Positions 1-11,420 are shown, numbered from the stretch's first letter. The stretch: 64,000 nucleotides of DNA from CALABS01 sp050260775 (GCA_050260775.1 JBLNCP010000044.1:1-64000); one strand, 5' to 3'. The notes: generated by a model not told the origin, from the sequence alone. Made by a program: numbers and translations.

Positions 1-1122
<1,122 letters not shown>

Positions 1123-1143
1123 GGTGTGCTCCTAAGTCTCGTC

Positions 1144-2028
1144 TTACAGCGCTTCGGCGCCGGAAATGATTTCGATGAGTTCCTTGGTGATCTGCGCCTG
1201 GCGCGAGCGGTTGTACTGCAGCGTCAGTCGGTTGATCATGTCGCCCGAGTTGCGGGTGGCGTTGTCCATGGCGGACATGCGGGCACCCTGTTCCGAGGCC
1301 TGGCTTTCCAGCAGGGCACGGAAGATCTGGACGGCAAGATTGCGCGGCAGCAGCTTGCCCAGGATCCCTTCCTCATCGGGCTCGAACTCGTAGATGGCCT
1401 TGCCGGCGGCCGGGGCCTCGCCGGCGCTCGCGGGCACCGGGAAGGGGATCAGCTGCTGGCGGGTCACCTCTTGCGAGATGGCCGAGCGGAAGTGGTTGTA
1501 GATCACGGTGCAGACGTCGAACTCGCCGTTCTCGAACATCGTCGTGACCTTGTCGGCGACGAGGTCGGCCTCGGCAAAGGCGATGCCCTTGCGGCCGAGG
1601 CCCTCGAAGCCCTCGATCAGCAGGTCGCCGAGATCGCGCTTGATCTGCTCGCGGCCCTTGCGGCCCACGGGCATGATCTTCACTTTCTTGCCGGCACGCA
1701 GCAGATCCGAGGCCATCTGGCGGGTGTTGCGAACGATCGACGAGTTGAAACCGCCGCACAGGCCGCGGTCAGCGGTCACCATGACGATCAGGTGGACGTC
1801 GTCGCGGCCGGTGCCGGACAGCATCGCAGGGGCGCCGGCCTGTCCGGCCAGCGAGCCTGCGAGCGTGCCCAGCATGCGCTCCATCCGTTCGGCGAAGGGC
1901 CGCGCCGACTCCGCCGCGGTTTGCGCGCGACGGAGCTTGGAGGCGGCGACCATCTTCATGGCCGAGGTGATCTTTCTGGTCGATTTGACCGAAGAGATCC
2001 TGGCCCGTAGGTCCTTGAGGCTCGGCAT
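1144..2028 (-). CDS. atpG: ATP synthase F1 subunit gamma
   Basis: Central rotor shaft of F1, coupling proton-driven c-ring rotation to catalysis in the beta subunits. The 294-residue product begins MPSLKDLRARISSVKSTRKI, the conserved N-terminal helix of gamma subunits, and ends with a matching coiled-coil helix containing NRSRQAQITKELIEI. Length is normal for the family. It sits between atpA (23-base gap) and atpD (21-base gap) on the minus strand, the standard F1 gene order. Confidence 0.97.
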   Translation of the reverse strand: MPSLKDLRARISSVKSTRKITSAMKMVAASKLRRAQTAAESARPFAERMERMLGTLAGSLAGQAGAPAMLSGTGRDDVHLIVMVTADRGLCGGFNSSIVRNTRQMASDLLRAGKKVKIMPVGRKGREQIKRDLGDLLIEGFEGLGRKGIAFAEADLVADKVTTMFENGEFDVCTVIYNHFRSAISQEVTRQQLIPFPVPASAGEAPAAGKAIYEFEPDEEGILGKLLPRNLAVQIFRALLESQASEQGARMSAMDNATRNSGDMINRLTLQYNRSRQAQITKELIEIISGAEAL

Positions 2029-2051
2029 CGGGTGTTACCTTCCCCCCGGCG

Positions 2052-3580
<1,529 letters not shown>

Positions 3581-3581
<1 letters not shown>

Positions 3582-4135
3582 TATCCAACCCCTTTCATAG
3601 CGAGCTTAAGGTGCTGCAGCTTCGTCTTGAGCGAGCTGTCAACCATACGGGAGCCGACCTTCACCACCAGGCCGCCCAGCAGAGCCGGGTCGACCGCGAC
3701 ATCGACGGCAACCGCGCCGCCGAAAGCCTTCTTGAGGGTGTCGGTCAGGGAATCGAGCTGGGCCTGGGTCAGCGGCACCGCCGAGGCCACGTGGGCGTTG
3801 ACCTCGCCCTTGCGCGCGGAGAGCCGGCGCAGGTAGGCGTCGATCACCTCCGCGAGGACGAACAGGCGGCGGTTCTTGGCCGCCAGGCCCAGGAAATTCG
3901 CGGTCAGCGCGCTGAATTTCGCGGCCGCCGCCAGGGCGGCGATGGCCTTGCCCTGTTCGGCGCGCGAAAGCACCGGGCTGGACAGCAGGCGGCGCAGATC
4001 AGCGCTTTCGCGGATCATGGCCTTGAGGGTCTTGAGGTCGCCAGCCACCGCATCGAGGGCGTTCTGGCCTTCGGCCAGCTCGAACAGCGCGGTGGCATAG
4101 CGGTCGGCGATCACGCCAATGGTTTCGGATGGCAA
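3581..4135 (-). CDS. atpH: ATP synthase F1 subunit delta
   Basis: Peripheral-stalk (OSCP-type) subunit that holds F1 to the Fo b-subunits. The product is 184 residues. It has the family's alternating helices, and the C-terminal segment DPALLGGLVVKVGSRMVDSS is diagnostic for delta. It is the first gene of the atp operon here, with about 290 bases of leader and intergenic DNA before priA. Its stop overlaps the atpA start. Confidence 0.96.
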
Positions 4136-4243
4136 AGGCTGGTCCTCGGGCTAGGTCGAAACTTATTCGCCGGCGGCCGTAAGTTCTTGTTTCACAACAG
4201 ATTTTCGGCGCCAGGAGGAACGCGCCCCGCGAAGCGCGACGGT

Positions 4244-4272
4244 TAACTAGCACATCGGGTTTTGCGTTGCAA
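4244..4272 (-). promoter_or_regulatory. Candidate sigma70 promoter of the atp operon
   Basis: Read on the minus strand there is a TTGCAA -35 (4272-4267), a 17-base spacer and a TAGTTA -10 (4249-4244), ending about 110 bases before the atpH ATG. Spacing is ideal and the hexamers are moderate matches. It is the best promoter candidate in the priA-atpH gap. The call rests on pattern only. Confidence 0.45.
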
Positions 4273-4350
4273 GACGAGTCCTGCCCGTTCGGGGGAGAGG
4301 GCATGCATGGCCAGCATGCAAATGTGAAGAAAAGAGCCATTTTTGGCCAG

Positions 4351-4365
4351 GGTAGGCAACCTACC
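4351..4365 (-). other. Small hairpin downstream of priA
   Basis: GGTAGG and CCTACC arms flank a 3-base loop, about 65 bases beyond the priA stop. A second short hairpin (GCCA/TGGC) followed by TCTTTTC on the minus strand lies just beyond it. Together these could end priA transcription, but the stems are short. Confidence 0.35.
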
Positions 4366-4429
4366 CCTCCCAAGGGTCGGAGTAACCCTAGACTCTTTGG
4401 GGATAAGACCGATGATTCGGGAGATAGGA

Positions 4430-6628
4430 CTAGAAAAAGCTATAGGGGTCGACGTCCACCTGCACCCGCACCCCGCCGGGCGGGGCGAGCGACGACAGCC
4501 ATTCGCGCAGCAGCGCCTGCAGGTTGAGGGTGCGGGGCGACTTGACCAGGAAGCGGCGGCGGTGGCGGCCGCGCAAGAGCGCCAGCGGCGCCGGCGCCGG
4601 GCCCAGCACGTGCAAGCCGTCGTGGCGGGGCGCGGCGCGGGCCAGGCGGCGGCAGAACTCGTCGAGGGCGACCGGGTCCGGCCCCGACACCACCAGGGCG
4701 GCGAGGCGGCCGAAGGGCGGCATGGCGGCGTCGCGCCGCGCCGCCGCCTCGCGGGCGATGAAGTCCTCGCGGTCGCCGGATTTGAGCGCCTCGATCACCG
4801 GATGGGCGGGGTCGTAGGTCTGCAGCAGGACCCGGCCCGGCCGTTCGGCGCGGCCGGCGCGGCCGGCGACCTGCGACAGCAATTGGTGGGTACGCTCGGC
4901 GGCGCGCAGGTCACCGCCTTCGAGGCCGAGGTCGGCGTCGACCACGCCCACCAGGGTCAGCAGCGGGAAATGGTGGCCCTTGGCGACGATCTGGGTGCCG
5001 ACGATGAGGTCGAGCTCGTGCCGCGCCACCCTCTGGACGAAGTCCGCCGCGGCGTGGGGGCCGACCATGGTGTCGGACGCCATCACCCCGATGCGCGCCT
5101 CGGGGAACAGCAGCGTCGCCTCCTCGGCCACCCGCTCGACCCCGGGGCCGCAGGCGGCGAAGCTGTCCTCCGCCTCGCAGTCCGGGCACTTTTCCGGGGG
5201 GCGGATGAAGAAGCCGCAATGGTGGCAGACCAGCCGGCCCTGCTTGCGGTGCTCGACCAGCCAGGCGGTGCAGTGGGGGCATTGCAGGCGGAAGCCGCAC
5301 TTGCGGCACAGCGTCAGCGGCGCATATCCCCGTCGGTTGAGGAACAGCATGGCCTGCTCGCCGGCGGCCAGGGTTTCCTCCAGGGCGCGCACCAGCGAGG
5401 GCGCCAGCCAGCGCCCGCGCGGGGGTTGCGCGCGCCTGAGGTCGATGATGCCGATCTCGGGCAGCACCGCCCCCGCGTGGCGGTCGGGCAGATGCAGCCG
5501 GTGGTAGCGTCCGGCCTGGATGTTGGCGAGCGTCTCCAGCGACGGCGTGGCCGAGGCCAAGACCACCGGGAATTTGCCGAGCTGCCCCCGCACCACCGCC
5601 ATGTCGCGGGCGTGATAGCTGACGCCCTCCTCCTGCTTGAAGGCGCCGTCATGCTCCTCGTCGACCACGATGAGGCCGAGGTCGGGGAAGGGCAGGAACA
5701 GGGCGGAGCGGGCCCCCACCACCACCGCGGCCTCGCCGGCGGCGACCGCCCGCCAGGTGTCGCGGCGCTTGGCGTCGGACAGTTCCGAGTGCCATTCCGC
5801 CGGTTCCGCTCCGAAACGCCCCTTGAAACGGGCCAGCCATTGCGCCGACAACGCGATCTCGGGCAGCAGCACCAGCACCTGTTTGCCGCGGGCCAGGGCG
5901 GCGGCGGCGGCCTCGAAATACACCTCGGTCTTGCCCGAGCCGGTGACGCCGTCGATCACCGCCACCGAAAAGCCGCCGTCGAGGGCGGCGATCACATGGT
6001 CGGCGGCCTCGCGCTGGGCCGGCGACAGGGTGGGGCCGGGCCGGGCCGCATCGGGGCGGGCGAACATCGGCGGGCGCGGCAGCTCCACCGTCTCCAGCGC
6101 CCCGGCCTCCAGCAGGCCCTTGACCACGGCGGGTCCGACCCCGGCCTCGCGCGCCAGCTCGGCGGGCGGCAGCGGCGGCAGCGTCGCGGCGGCCTCCAGC
6201 AGGCGGGCGCGGGTCCCGGTCATCTTGATCTCGGGGCGGGTGGGGGCGAGCCGGCAGGCGAGCAGGGGGCGTTCGGGTTCCAGCGCTGCCGGCACGCTCA
6301 TCGCCATCTTGAGCACCGCCCCGGGGGCGGCCAGGGTATAGGTGGCCACCCAGTCGACGAAGGCGCGCACCGTCTCGGGCAGGGGAGCGGCCTCCAGCCG
6401 GCGATGGATGGGCTTGAGCCGGGACGGGTCGACCTCGCCGCGCGCCGGGCCCCACACCACGCCGACCACCTCGCGCTTGCCGAGCGGCACCGCGACGAAG
6501 CTGCCGGCGGCCACCGGCTGAGCGCCGACGCGGTAGTCGTAGGCCCCCGCCAGCGGCAGCGGCAGCAGCACCGCGACGGGTTCTTCCGGGCCGAACATGT
6601 TGGGAGTGTTGAGGGCGACGGATTGCAT
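4430..6628 (-). CDS. priA: Primosomal protein N' (replication restart helicase PriA)
   Basis: A 3'-to-5' superfamily 2 DNA helicase that reloads the replisome at stalled forks. The 732-residue protein has an N-terminal DNA-binding region, the P-loop GVTGSGKTEVYF near residue 230, a DEEHD Walker B near residue 320 and a zinc-binding insert near residues 441-490 with paired CxxC motifs (CRKCGF, CPHC, CHHCG, CPDC). Length matches the family. A second ATG (MFGPEE) lies ten codons in, so the N-terminus is uncertain by ten residues. priA upstream of atpH is a common alphaproteobacterial arrangement. Confidence 0.96.
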   Translation of the reverse strand: MQSVALNTPNMFGPEEPVAVLLPLPLAGAYDYRVGAQPVAAGSFVAVPLGKREVVGVVWGPARGEVDPSRLKPIHRRLEAAPLPETVRAFVDWVATYTLAAPGAVLKMAMSVPAALEPERPLLACRLAPTRPEIKMTGTRARLLEAAATLPPLPPAELAREAGVGPAVVKGLLEAGALETVELPRPPMFARPDAARPGPTLSPAQREAADHVIAALDGGFSVAVIDGVTGSGKTEVYFEAAAAALARGKQVLVLLPEIALSAQWLARFKGRFGAEPAEWHSELSDAKRRDTWRAVAAGEAAVVVGARSALFLPFPDLGLIVVDEEHDGAFKQEEGVSYHARDMAVVRGQLGKFPVVLASATPSLETLANIQAGRYHRLHLPDRHAGAVLPEIGIIDLRRAQPPRGRWLAPSLVRALEETLAAGEQAMLFLNRRGYAPLTLCRKCGFRLQCPHCTAWLVEHRKQGRLVCHHCGFFIRPPEKCPDCEAEDSFAACGPGVERVAEEATLLFPEARIGVMASDTMVGPHAAADFVQRVARHELDLIVGTQIVAKGHHFPLLTLVGVVDADLGLEGGDLRAAERTHQLLSQVAGRAGRAERPGRVLLQTYDPAHPVIEALKSGDREDFIAREAAARRDAAMPPFGRLAALVVSGPDPVALDEFCRRLARAAPRHDGLHVLGPAPAPLALLRGRHRRRFLVKSPRTLNLQALLREWLSSLAPPGGVRVQVDVDPYSFF

Positions 6629-6677
6629 GTCTAAACTCTAGCCGCGACGAAGCCCGAGAAACAGCCGGCGATTTCCC

Positions 6678-6728
6678 ATGGACCCGTTCATTACCGCCAC
6701 CACCCCCGCCGACCGAGGCAAAAGCTGA
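6678..6728 (+). CDS. Possible 16-codon upstream ORF coupled to the DUF484 gene
   Basis: An ATG at 6678 opens MDPFITATTPADRGKS and stops at the TGA that overlaps the DUF484 ATG (TGATG). That overlap is the coupling geometry seen between the real genes in this window. There is no strong ribosome-binding site and no recognised family, so it may be chance. Confidence 0.2.
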   Translation: MDPFITATTPADRGKS

Positions 6729-7441
6729 TGGTGCGCAAGCGCGACGATGCCGCGTTGGCCAGCGGCGGCCCCACCGACCAGCAGGTCGCAGACTATCTGC
6801 GCCGCCACCCCGATTTCCTGCTGCGCCACCAGGACCTGCTGCTGGCGCTGTCGCCGCCCTCGCGCTACGAGGGCGAGGACGGCATCGTCGACATGCAGGT
6901 CTTCATGATCGACCGCATGAAGGACGAGCTCGACCGCGTCAAGGGCGCCGCCGAGCATTTGATCCATACCAGCCGCTCCAACATGTCGACGCAGGTGCGC
7001 ACCCACCGCGCCGCCCTGGTGCTGCTGAGCGCCGAGACGCTGGGGGGCATCGCTTCCGCCGTGGCCGACGACCTGCCGGCGCTGCTGGACGTGGACGTCG
7101 CCACCCTGTGCTTCGAGGAAAGCGACCGCGCCCTGCCCGAGCTGGCGCTGCCCAACATCCTGCGGCTCAAGCGCGGCACCGTCGAGGCGGTGCTGGGCGG
7201 CCGCGACCGCGACTGCGCCCTGTCCGAGGAGATGCCGGGCGATCCCGCCCTGTTCGGCGAGGGCGCCAGCCTGGTCCAGTCCTCGGCCGCCGTCCGCCTC
7301 ACGCCCGGCGGCCGCTGCCCCAGCGGTCTGCTGGCGTTGGGCTCGCGCCACGGCCGCACCTTCCATACCGGCCAGGGCACCGAGTTGCTCGCCTTCCTCG
7401 CCCGCGTGACCGAAGGCTGCGTGCGGCGGTTCGTGGGATAG
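6728..7441 (+). CDS. DUF484 family protein
   Basis: A 237-residue GAF-like DUF484 protein. The N-terminus has the family's typical YLRRHPDFLLRHQDLL, followed by a helical segment (FMIDRMKDELDRVKGAAEHL) and a GAF-like C-terminal half. Its biochemical role is not established. DUF484 genes commonly sit immediately before xerC, for example yigA-xerC in E. coli. Here that pairing is interrupted by vapBC, which suggests the DUF484-xerC order is ancestral and the toxin-antitoxin genes arrived later. Confidence 0.88.
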   Translation: MVRKRDDAALASGGPTDQQVADYLRRHPDFLLRHQDLLLALSPPSRYEGEDGIVDMQVFMIDRMKDELDRVKGAAEHLIHTSRSNMSTQVRTHRAALVLLSAETLGGIASAVADDLPALLDVDVATLCFEESDRALPELALPNILRLKRGTVEAVLGGRDRDCALSEEMPGDPALFGEGASLVQSSAAVRLTPGGRCPSGLLALGSRHGRTFHTGQGTELLAFLARVTEGCVRRFVG

Positions 7442-7474
7442 CCGGCCGCGCCGTTGAAGAGGCTAGGCGGTCGA

Positions 7475-7494
7475 TGCTATCATTTTTGATAGCA
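7475..7494. promoter_or_regulatory. Palindromic operator for vapBC
   Basis: Perfect 8-base arms TGCTATCA (7475-7482) and TGATAGCA (7487-7494) are separated by TTTT, 13 bases before the antitoxin ATG. Ribbon-helix-helix antitoxins of the VapB/FitA type repress their own operon through such repeats. From memory, the half-site is the one reported for the gonococcal FitAB operator, although there the spacing between half-sites is longer. Confidence 0.75.
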
Positions 7495-7507
7495 GAGGGA
7501 GGCGCCC

Positions 7508-7738
7508 ATGGGCTCCGTGGTCATCCGCAATCTCGACGACGCAGCGATCGCCCGGTTGAAGACGAAGGCCGAGCTGCATGGGCGATCGCTGGAAGCTGAG
7601 TTGAGGGAAATCGTGCTCGATAATTCGCAGCTCAGTCCCGAGGAGAAGCGAGCGCTGGTCGAGCGAATCCGCATCAAGTCGCCGGGTTGGCACGGGGACA
7701 GTACAGAACTGATCCGGCAGGACAGAGATTCCCGATAA
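7508..7738 (+). CDS. vapB: VapB/FitA-type ribbon-helix-helix antitoxin
   Basis: A 76-residue protein that starts with an Arc-like strand-helix-helix (VVIRNLDDAAIARLKTKAE) followed by HGRSLEAELREI. It has a short C-terminal tail expected to wrap the toxin and block its active site. A GAGGGAGG ribosome-binding site precedes the ATG. The stop overlaps the toxin start (TAATG), the usual antitoxin-toxin coupling. It probably represses its own promoter through the palindrome just upstream. Confidence 0.85.
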   Translation: MGSVVIRNLDDAAIARLKTKAELHGRSLEAELREIVLDNSQLSPEEKRALVERIRIKSPGWHGDSTELIRQDRDSR

Positions 7739-8139
7739 TGCTGGTCGTTGACGCCAGCGTAGCGATCAAGTGGCTCCTCGAAGAGGACGGGTCGGAGCGG
7801 GCAACCGGCCTCTTCAGCCGCCCTCCTCTGGTCGCCCCCGACCTCATCTTTGCCGAAGTCTCCAACGCCCTTTGGCGGCACGTGACCCTGGGCAACATTG
7901 CGGCGGGTGAAGTGACGTCGGCCGTCGGGGGATTGCGCGAAACCTTGGACGCCATCTACCGCATCGACCCGCTCAGCGAGGATGCGCTGAACATCGCGGT
8001 AGCTCTCGGTCACCCGGTCTACGACTGCTATTACTTGGCGCTGGCACGCCAGCTCGGCATGCCTCTCGTGACGGCCGATCAACGACTGGTGCGCAGGGTA
8101 GCCGGCGGGGAGTTCGAGCGGATGGTCGAGTTGCTCTGA
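7738..8139 (+). CDS. vapC: VapC-type PIN-domain toxin ribonuclease
   Basis: A 133-residue PIN-domain protein, the predicted RNase toxin of a type II system. The acidic metal-binding residues are all present: D5 (VVDAS), E40 (FAEVSNAL), D96 (VYDCYYLALA) and D114 (TADQRL), so the enzyme looks intact. The ATG at 7738 is chosen because it overlaps the antitoxin stop and gives the normal family length. The TGA overlaps the xerC ATG, so the module is embedded seamlessly in the xerC transcription unit. The RNA target cannot be read from sequence; tRNA is common for the family. Confidence 0.88.
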   Translation: MLVVDASVAIKWLLEEDGSERATGLFSRPPLVAPDLIFAEVSNALWRHVTLGNIAAGEVTSAVGGLRETLDAIYRIDPLSEDALNIAVALGHPVYDCYYLALARQLGMPLVTADQRLVRRVAGGEFERMVELL

Positions 8140-9089
8140 TGTCGCCCGCCCCCATCCATTTCCCTGCCGCTCCCGATCTCGCCCGGGCCGTCGAGTCCTG
8201 GCGCGGCTGGCTCGACGGCGAGAAGCGGGCCAGCCGCCACACGCTGGATGGTTACGGGCGCGACCTTGCCTCGTTCCTGGCCTTTCTGGTCGACCATCTC
8301 GGCGCCGAGGCCGATCTGGCGGCGCTGGCCGGCCTGCAGCCGGCCGACTTCCGCGCCTTCCTCGCCGCCCGCAGCGGGGAGGGCTTGGCGCGCTCGTCCA
8401 TGGCCCGGCTGATGAGCACGCTTCGGGGCTTCTTCCGCTTTCTCGACCGCCACGATCTGGTGCACAACCCGGCCATCGGTGCGGTCAAGGCGCCGCGGCC
8501 GCCGCGCTCGCTGCCCAAGCCCCTGGCCGCCGACGAGGCGCTGGAGGCGCTGGCCACCGCCGGCGAGTTGCATGACGAGCCCTGGCTGGCCGCCCGCGAC
8601 GTCGCGCTGTTCACCCTGCTCTACGGCTGCGGCCTGCGCCTGGGGGAGGCCCTGGGCTTGAGCCGGCGCGACGCCCCGCGCGCCGACACCATGATGGTGA
8701 CCGGCAAGGGCCGCAAGCAGCGGGTGGTGCCGGTGCTGCCGGTGGTGCGCGACGCGGTCGCCGATTATCTGCGCCAGTGCCCCTACCCCTCCGATCCCGA
8801 GGCGCCGCTGTTCGTCGGCGCCCGCGGCGGGCGGCTCAACCCCGGCGTGGTGCAGCGGCAGATGCGCCGTTTGCGCCTGCTGCTGGGCCTGCCCGAGACG
8901 GCGACGCCGCACGCGCTCAGGCACTCCTTCGCCACCCACCTGCTGGCCGGCGGCGGCGATTTGCGCACCATCCAGGAATTGCTGGGCCACGCCTCGCTGT
9001 CGACCACCCAGCGCTATACCCACGTGGACGCCGCCCGCCTGGCCCGCGTCTACCAGGACGCCCATCCCCGCGCCCGGGTGAAGGCGTGA
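8139..9089 (+). CDS. xerC: Tyrosine recombinase XerC
   Basis: Site-specific recombinase that with XerD resolves chromosome dimers at dif. The 316-residue protein has an N-terminal SAM-like core-binding domain and a C-terminal catalytic domain with R in YGCGLRLGEAL (near 167), K in GKGRKQR, the HALRHSFATH box (near 258-267), GHASLSTTQ and the nucleophile Y293. It follows vapC with a TGATG overlap. This is a chromosomal Xer protein, not a phage integrase, given its length and the DUF484 linkage. Confidence 0.93.
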   Translation: MSPAPIHFPAAPDLARAVESWRGWLDGEKRASRHTLDGYGRDLASFLAFLVDHLGAEADLAALAGLQPADFRAFLAARSGEGLARSSMARLMSTLRGFFRFLDRHDLVHNPAIGAVKAPRPPRSLPKPLAADEALEALATAGELHDEPWLAARDVALFTLLYGCGLRLGEALGLSRRDAPRADTMMVTGKGRKQRVVPVLPVVRDAVADYLRQCPYPSDPEAPLFVGARGGRLNPGVVQRQMRRLRLLLGLPETATPHALRHSFATHLLAGGGDLRTIQELLGHASLSTTQRYTHVDAARLARVYQDAHPRARVKA

Positions 9090-9153
9090 CAGTTTGCGGG
9101 TCCCTGCCTTTTGGGGATTTGCAGCGTCCCGTTCGGCGGGCTACAAGCGAATT

Positions 9154-9624
9154 ATGACCGCGCCGCTGTCCCTCGACCTCGCCGACGAGGCCGCTACCCG
9201 CCGCCTGGGCGAGCGGCTGGCCGGGCTCGCGCGCGCCGGCGACGTCATCGCCCTCGACGGAACCCTGGGGACCGGCAAGAGCACGCTGGCCCGCGCCTTC
9301 GTGCGCGCGCTGACCGACCCGGACGAGGACGTGCCCAGCCCGACCTTCACCCTGGTCCAGACCTATGAGTCGGAGGCCGGGACCATCTGGCACTTCGATC
9401 TTTATCGGCTCGAGAAGGCGGAGGACGCCTTCGAGCTGGGGATCGAGGACGCCTTCGTCGACGGCCTCTGCCTGATCGAATGGCCCGACCGGCTCGGCCG
9501 CCTGATGCCGCGCGCCCACCTCGTGGTGGCGCTGGAAAGCGGCGCCAGCGAGACCGCGCGCCGGGCCACCCTCACTTCCCACGCCGGCGCGTGGGACGAC
9601 CGCATTGGAGACCTTTGCCCATGA
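9154..9624 (+). CDS. tsaE: tRNA threonylcarbamoyladenosine biosynthesis ATPase TsaE
   Basis: ATPase partner of TsaB-TsaD in making the t6A37 modification of ANN-decoding tRNAs. The 156-residue protein has a P-loop (GTLGTGKST, K42), the switch segment PSPTFTLVQTYE and a conserved HFDLYRL followed by LIEWPDRL. The ATG at 9154 gives the normal family length. Its stop overlaps the next start (ATGA), beginning a tightly coupled tsaE-amgK-murU run. Confidence 0.95.
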   Translation: MTAPLSLDLADEAATRRLGERLAGLARAGDVIALDGTLGTGKSTLARAFVRALTDPDEDVPSPTFTLVQTYESEAGTIWHFDLYRLEKAEDAFELGIEDAFVDGLCLIEWPDRLGRLMPRAHLVVALESGASETARRATLTSHAGAWDDRIGDLCP

Positions 9625-10616
9625 CCGAGCGCGCCCAGCTGATCCAGGCCTTCCTCCAACGTGCTGGCTGGGGCGGGGCCGAGCGTTCGCGCTTGGCCGG
9701 CGACGCCAGCTTCCGGCACTACGACCGGCTGGTCGACGGCAGCGGCCGCCGCGCCGTGCTGATGGACGCCCCGCCGCCCAAGGAGGACGTGCGTCCTTTC
9801 GTGCGCATGGCCATGCACCTGCAGCGCCTGGGCTTCAGCGCCCCCGAGCTGCTGGCGCTCGACCAGGAGAACGGGCTGCTGCTGCTGGAGGATTTGGGCG
9901 ACGACACCTATACCCGCCTGCTGGCCAAGGGGGCCGACGAGGAGGAGTTGTACGCGCTGGCCGTCGACGTGCTGGCCGCGCTGCATGCCGATCCCGACGC
10001 GGTGCCGATGATGATGGCGCCCTACGACGACGAGCGCCTGCTGACCGAGGCCACCCTGCTGACCGACTGGTACATGCCGGCGGTGCTGGGCGGGCCGCTC
10101 GATCCGGCGGCGCGGGCCGAGTACGTGAAGTTGTGGACCGAGCTGTTCCCGCTGGCCCGCGCCGTGCCCGAGACCGTGGTGCTGCGCGACTTCCACGTCG
10201 ACAACCTGATGCTGCTGCCGCGCGAGTCCTTGCGCGCCTGCGGCCTGCTCGACTTCCAGGATGCCGTGGCCGGCCCGATCACCTATGACCTGATGTCGCT
10301 CTTGGAGGACGCGCGCCGCGACATCGACCCCGCCCTGGTGGCGCGCATGAAGGGGCGCTACCTGGCGCGCTTCCCGCAGCTCGACCGTGCCGCCTTCGAG
10401 GCGTCGTGGGCGGTGATGGCGGCGCAGCGCCACGCCAAGGTCATCGGCATCTTCACCCGCCTGTGCAAGCGCGACGGCAAGCCGATCTACCTGGGCCACA
10501 TCCCGCGGGTGTGGCGCCTGCTGGATTCCGCCTGCGCCCATCCCGCCCTGGCCGGCATCAAGGGCTGGCTCGACCGCCACATCCCGGCCGAGCGCCGCAC
10601 GGTGCCGACGCCATGA
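9621..10616 (+). CDS. amgK: Aminoglycoside-phosphotransferase-fold sugar kinase, probably anomeric MurNAc/GlcNAc kinase AmgK
   Basis: A 331-residue kinase of the APH fold. It shows a nucleotide-binding N-lobe, the catalytic loop LRDFHVDNLM and the metal-binding LLDFQDAVAGP. Placed directly before murU and overlapping both neighbours by ATGA, it fits AmgK, which phosphorylates N-acetylmuramate at C1 in the MurU cell-wall recycling route described in Pseudomonas putida. The kinase fold is clear from sequence; the substrate is inferred from context. Confidence 0.86.
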   Translation: MTERAQLIQAFLQRAGWGGAERSRLAGDASFRHYDRLVDGSGRRAVLMDAPPPKEDVRPFVRMAMHLQRLGFSAPELLALDQENGLLLLEDLGDDTYTRLLAKGADEEELYALAVDVLAALHADPDAVPMMMAPYDDERLLTEATLLTDWYMPAVLGGPLDPAARAEYVKLWTELFPLARAVPETVVLRDFHVDNLMLLPRESLRACGLLDFQDAVAGPITYDLMSLLEDARRDIDPALVARMKGRYLARFPQLDRAAFEASWAVMAAQRHAKVIGIFTRLCKRDGKPIYLGHIPRVWRLLDSACAHPALAGIKGWLDRHIPAERRTVPTP

Positions 10617-11335
10617 GCGCCCGTCCCACCCACGCCATGGTGCTGGCCGCCGGGCTGGGCCTGCGGATGCGCCCGATCACCGAGCACACGCCCAAGCCGC
10701 TGGTCGCCGTGGCCGGCCGCACCATGCTGGACCGCGCGCTGGACCATCTCGACGAGGCCGGGGTCGCCAACCTGGTGGTGAACACCCACTGGCTGGCCGA
10801 CAAGGTGCGCGCCCATCTCGCCGGCCGCCCCAACCTGACCCTCTCGCACGAGGACACGCTGCTGGAGACCGGTGGCGGGGTGGCCAAGGCGCTGCCGCAC
10901 CTGGGTGAGCGGGCGTTCTTCGTCGTCAACAGCGACATCATCTGGACCAACGGCTCGCTGCCGGCGCTGGCCCGGCTCGCCGCCGCCTGGGACGACGAGC
11001 GCATGGACGCGCTGCTGCTGATGCAGCCCACCTCGACCGCCGTCGGCTACGACGGCGACGGCGACTTCTTCCTCGACCCCAACGGGGTGCCGCGTCGGCG
11101 GCAGCCGCGCGAAGTGGCGCCGCTGCTTTTCGCGGGGGTGCAGATGCTGTCGCCGCGTCTGTTCCAGGGCGCGCCCAGCGGCAAGTTCTCGCTCAACGTC
11201 CTTTACGACCGGGCGCTGGAAGACGGGCGGCTGTTCGGCATCGTCCACGACGGCCGCTGGTTCCATGTGGGAACCCCCGAGGCCCTGCCCGAGGTCGAGG
11301 CCCTGCTGGCCGACGAGGAGCAGGCGGGGGAGTAG
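10613..11335 (+). CDS. murU: N-acetylmuramate-1-phosphate uridylyltransferase (MurU-type nucleotidyltransferase)
   Basis: A 240-residue sugar-1-phosphate nucleotidyltransferase. The signature LAAGLGLRMRPITEHTPKPL sits near the N-terminus and a metal-binding NSD appears in FFVVNSDIIW. With AmgK it would convert recycled MurNAc to UDP-MurNAc, bypassing the fosfomycin target MurA. The assignment to MurU rather than another nucleotidyltransferase rests on length and on the overlap with amgK. Confidence 0.86.
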   Translation: MSARPTHAMVLAAGLGLRMRPITEHTPKPLVAVAGRTMLDRALDHLDEAGVANLVVNTHWLADKVRAHLAGRPNLTLSHEDTLLETGGGVAKALPHLGERAFFVVNSDIIWTNGSLPALARLAAAWDDERMDALLLMQPTSTAVGYDGDGDFFLDPNGVPRRRQPREVAPLLFAGVQMLSPRLFQGAPSGKFSLNVLYDRALEDGRLFGIVHDGRWFHVGTPEALPEVEALLADEEQAGE

Positions 11336-11357
11336 GCCCCGCACCTCGTCCAAAGAA

Positions 11358-11420
11358 TGTCATCCCGAGCGGACGCGAGGGATCTCTTGCCTTTCCCCCG
11401 CGACGGTCGCCGGGATGACA
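11358..11420. repeat. GTCATCCCG-family intergenic repeat, copy 1
   Basis: Ten-base perfect terminal inverted repeats TGTCATCCCG and CGGGATGACA bracket a body that includes GAGCGGACGCGAGGGATCTC. It fills most of the murU-addB gap. The same ends recur near 14.4, 14.8, 48.9, 52.7 and 60.0 kb. Confidence 0.85.

Noticed and set aside
8139..9089. XerC as the integrase of a mobile island carrying vapBC
   Set aside because: Its neighbours, length and sequence fit chromosomal XerC. No attachment-site repeats or other mobile genes are present.
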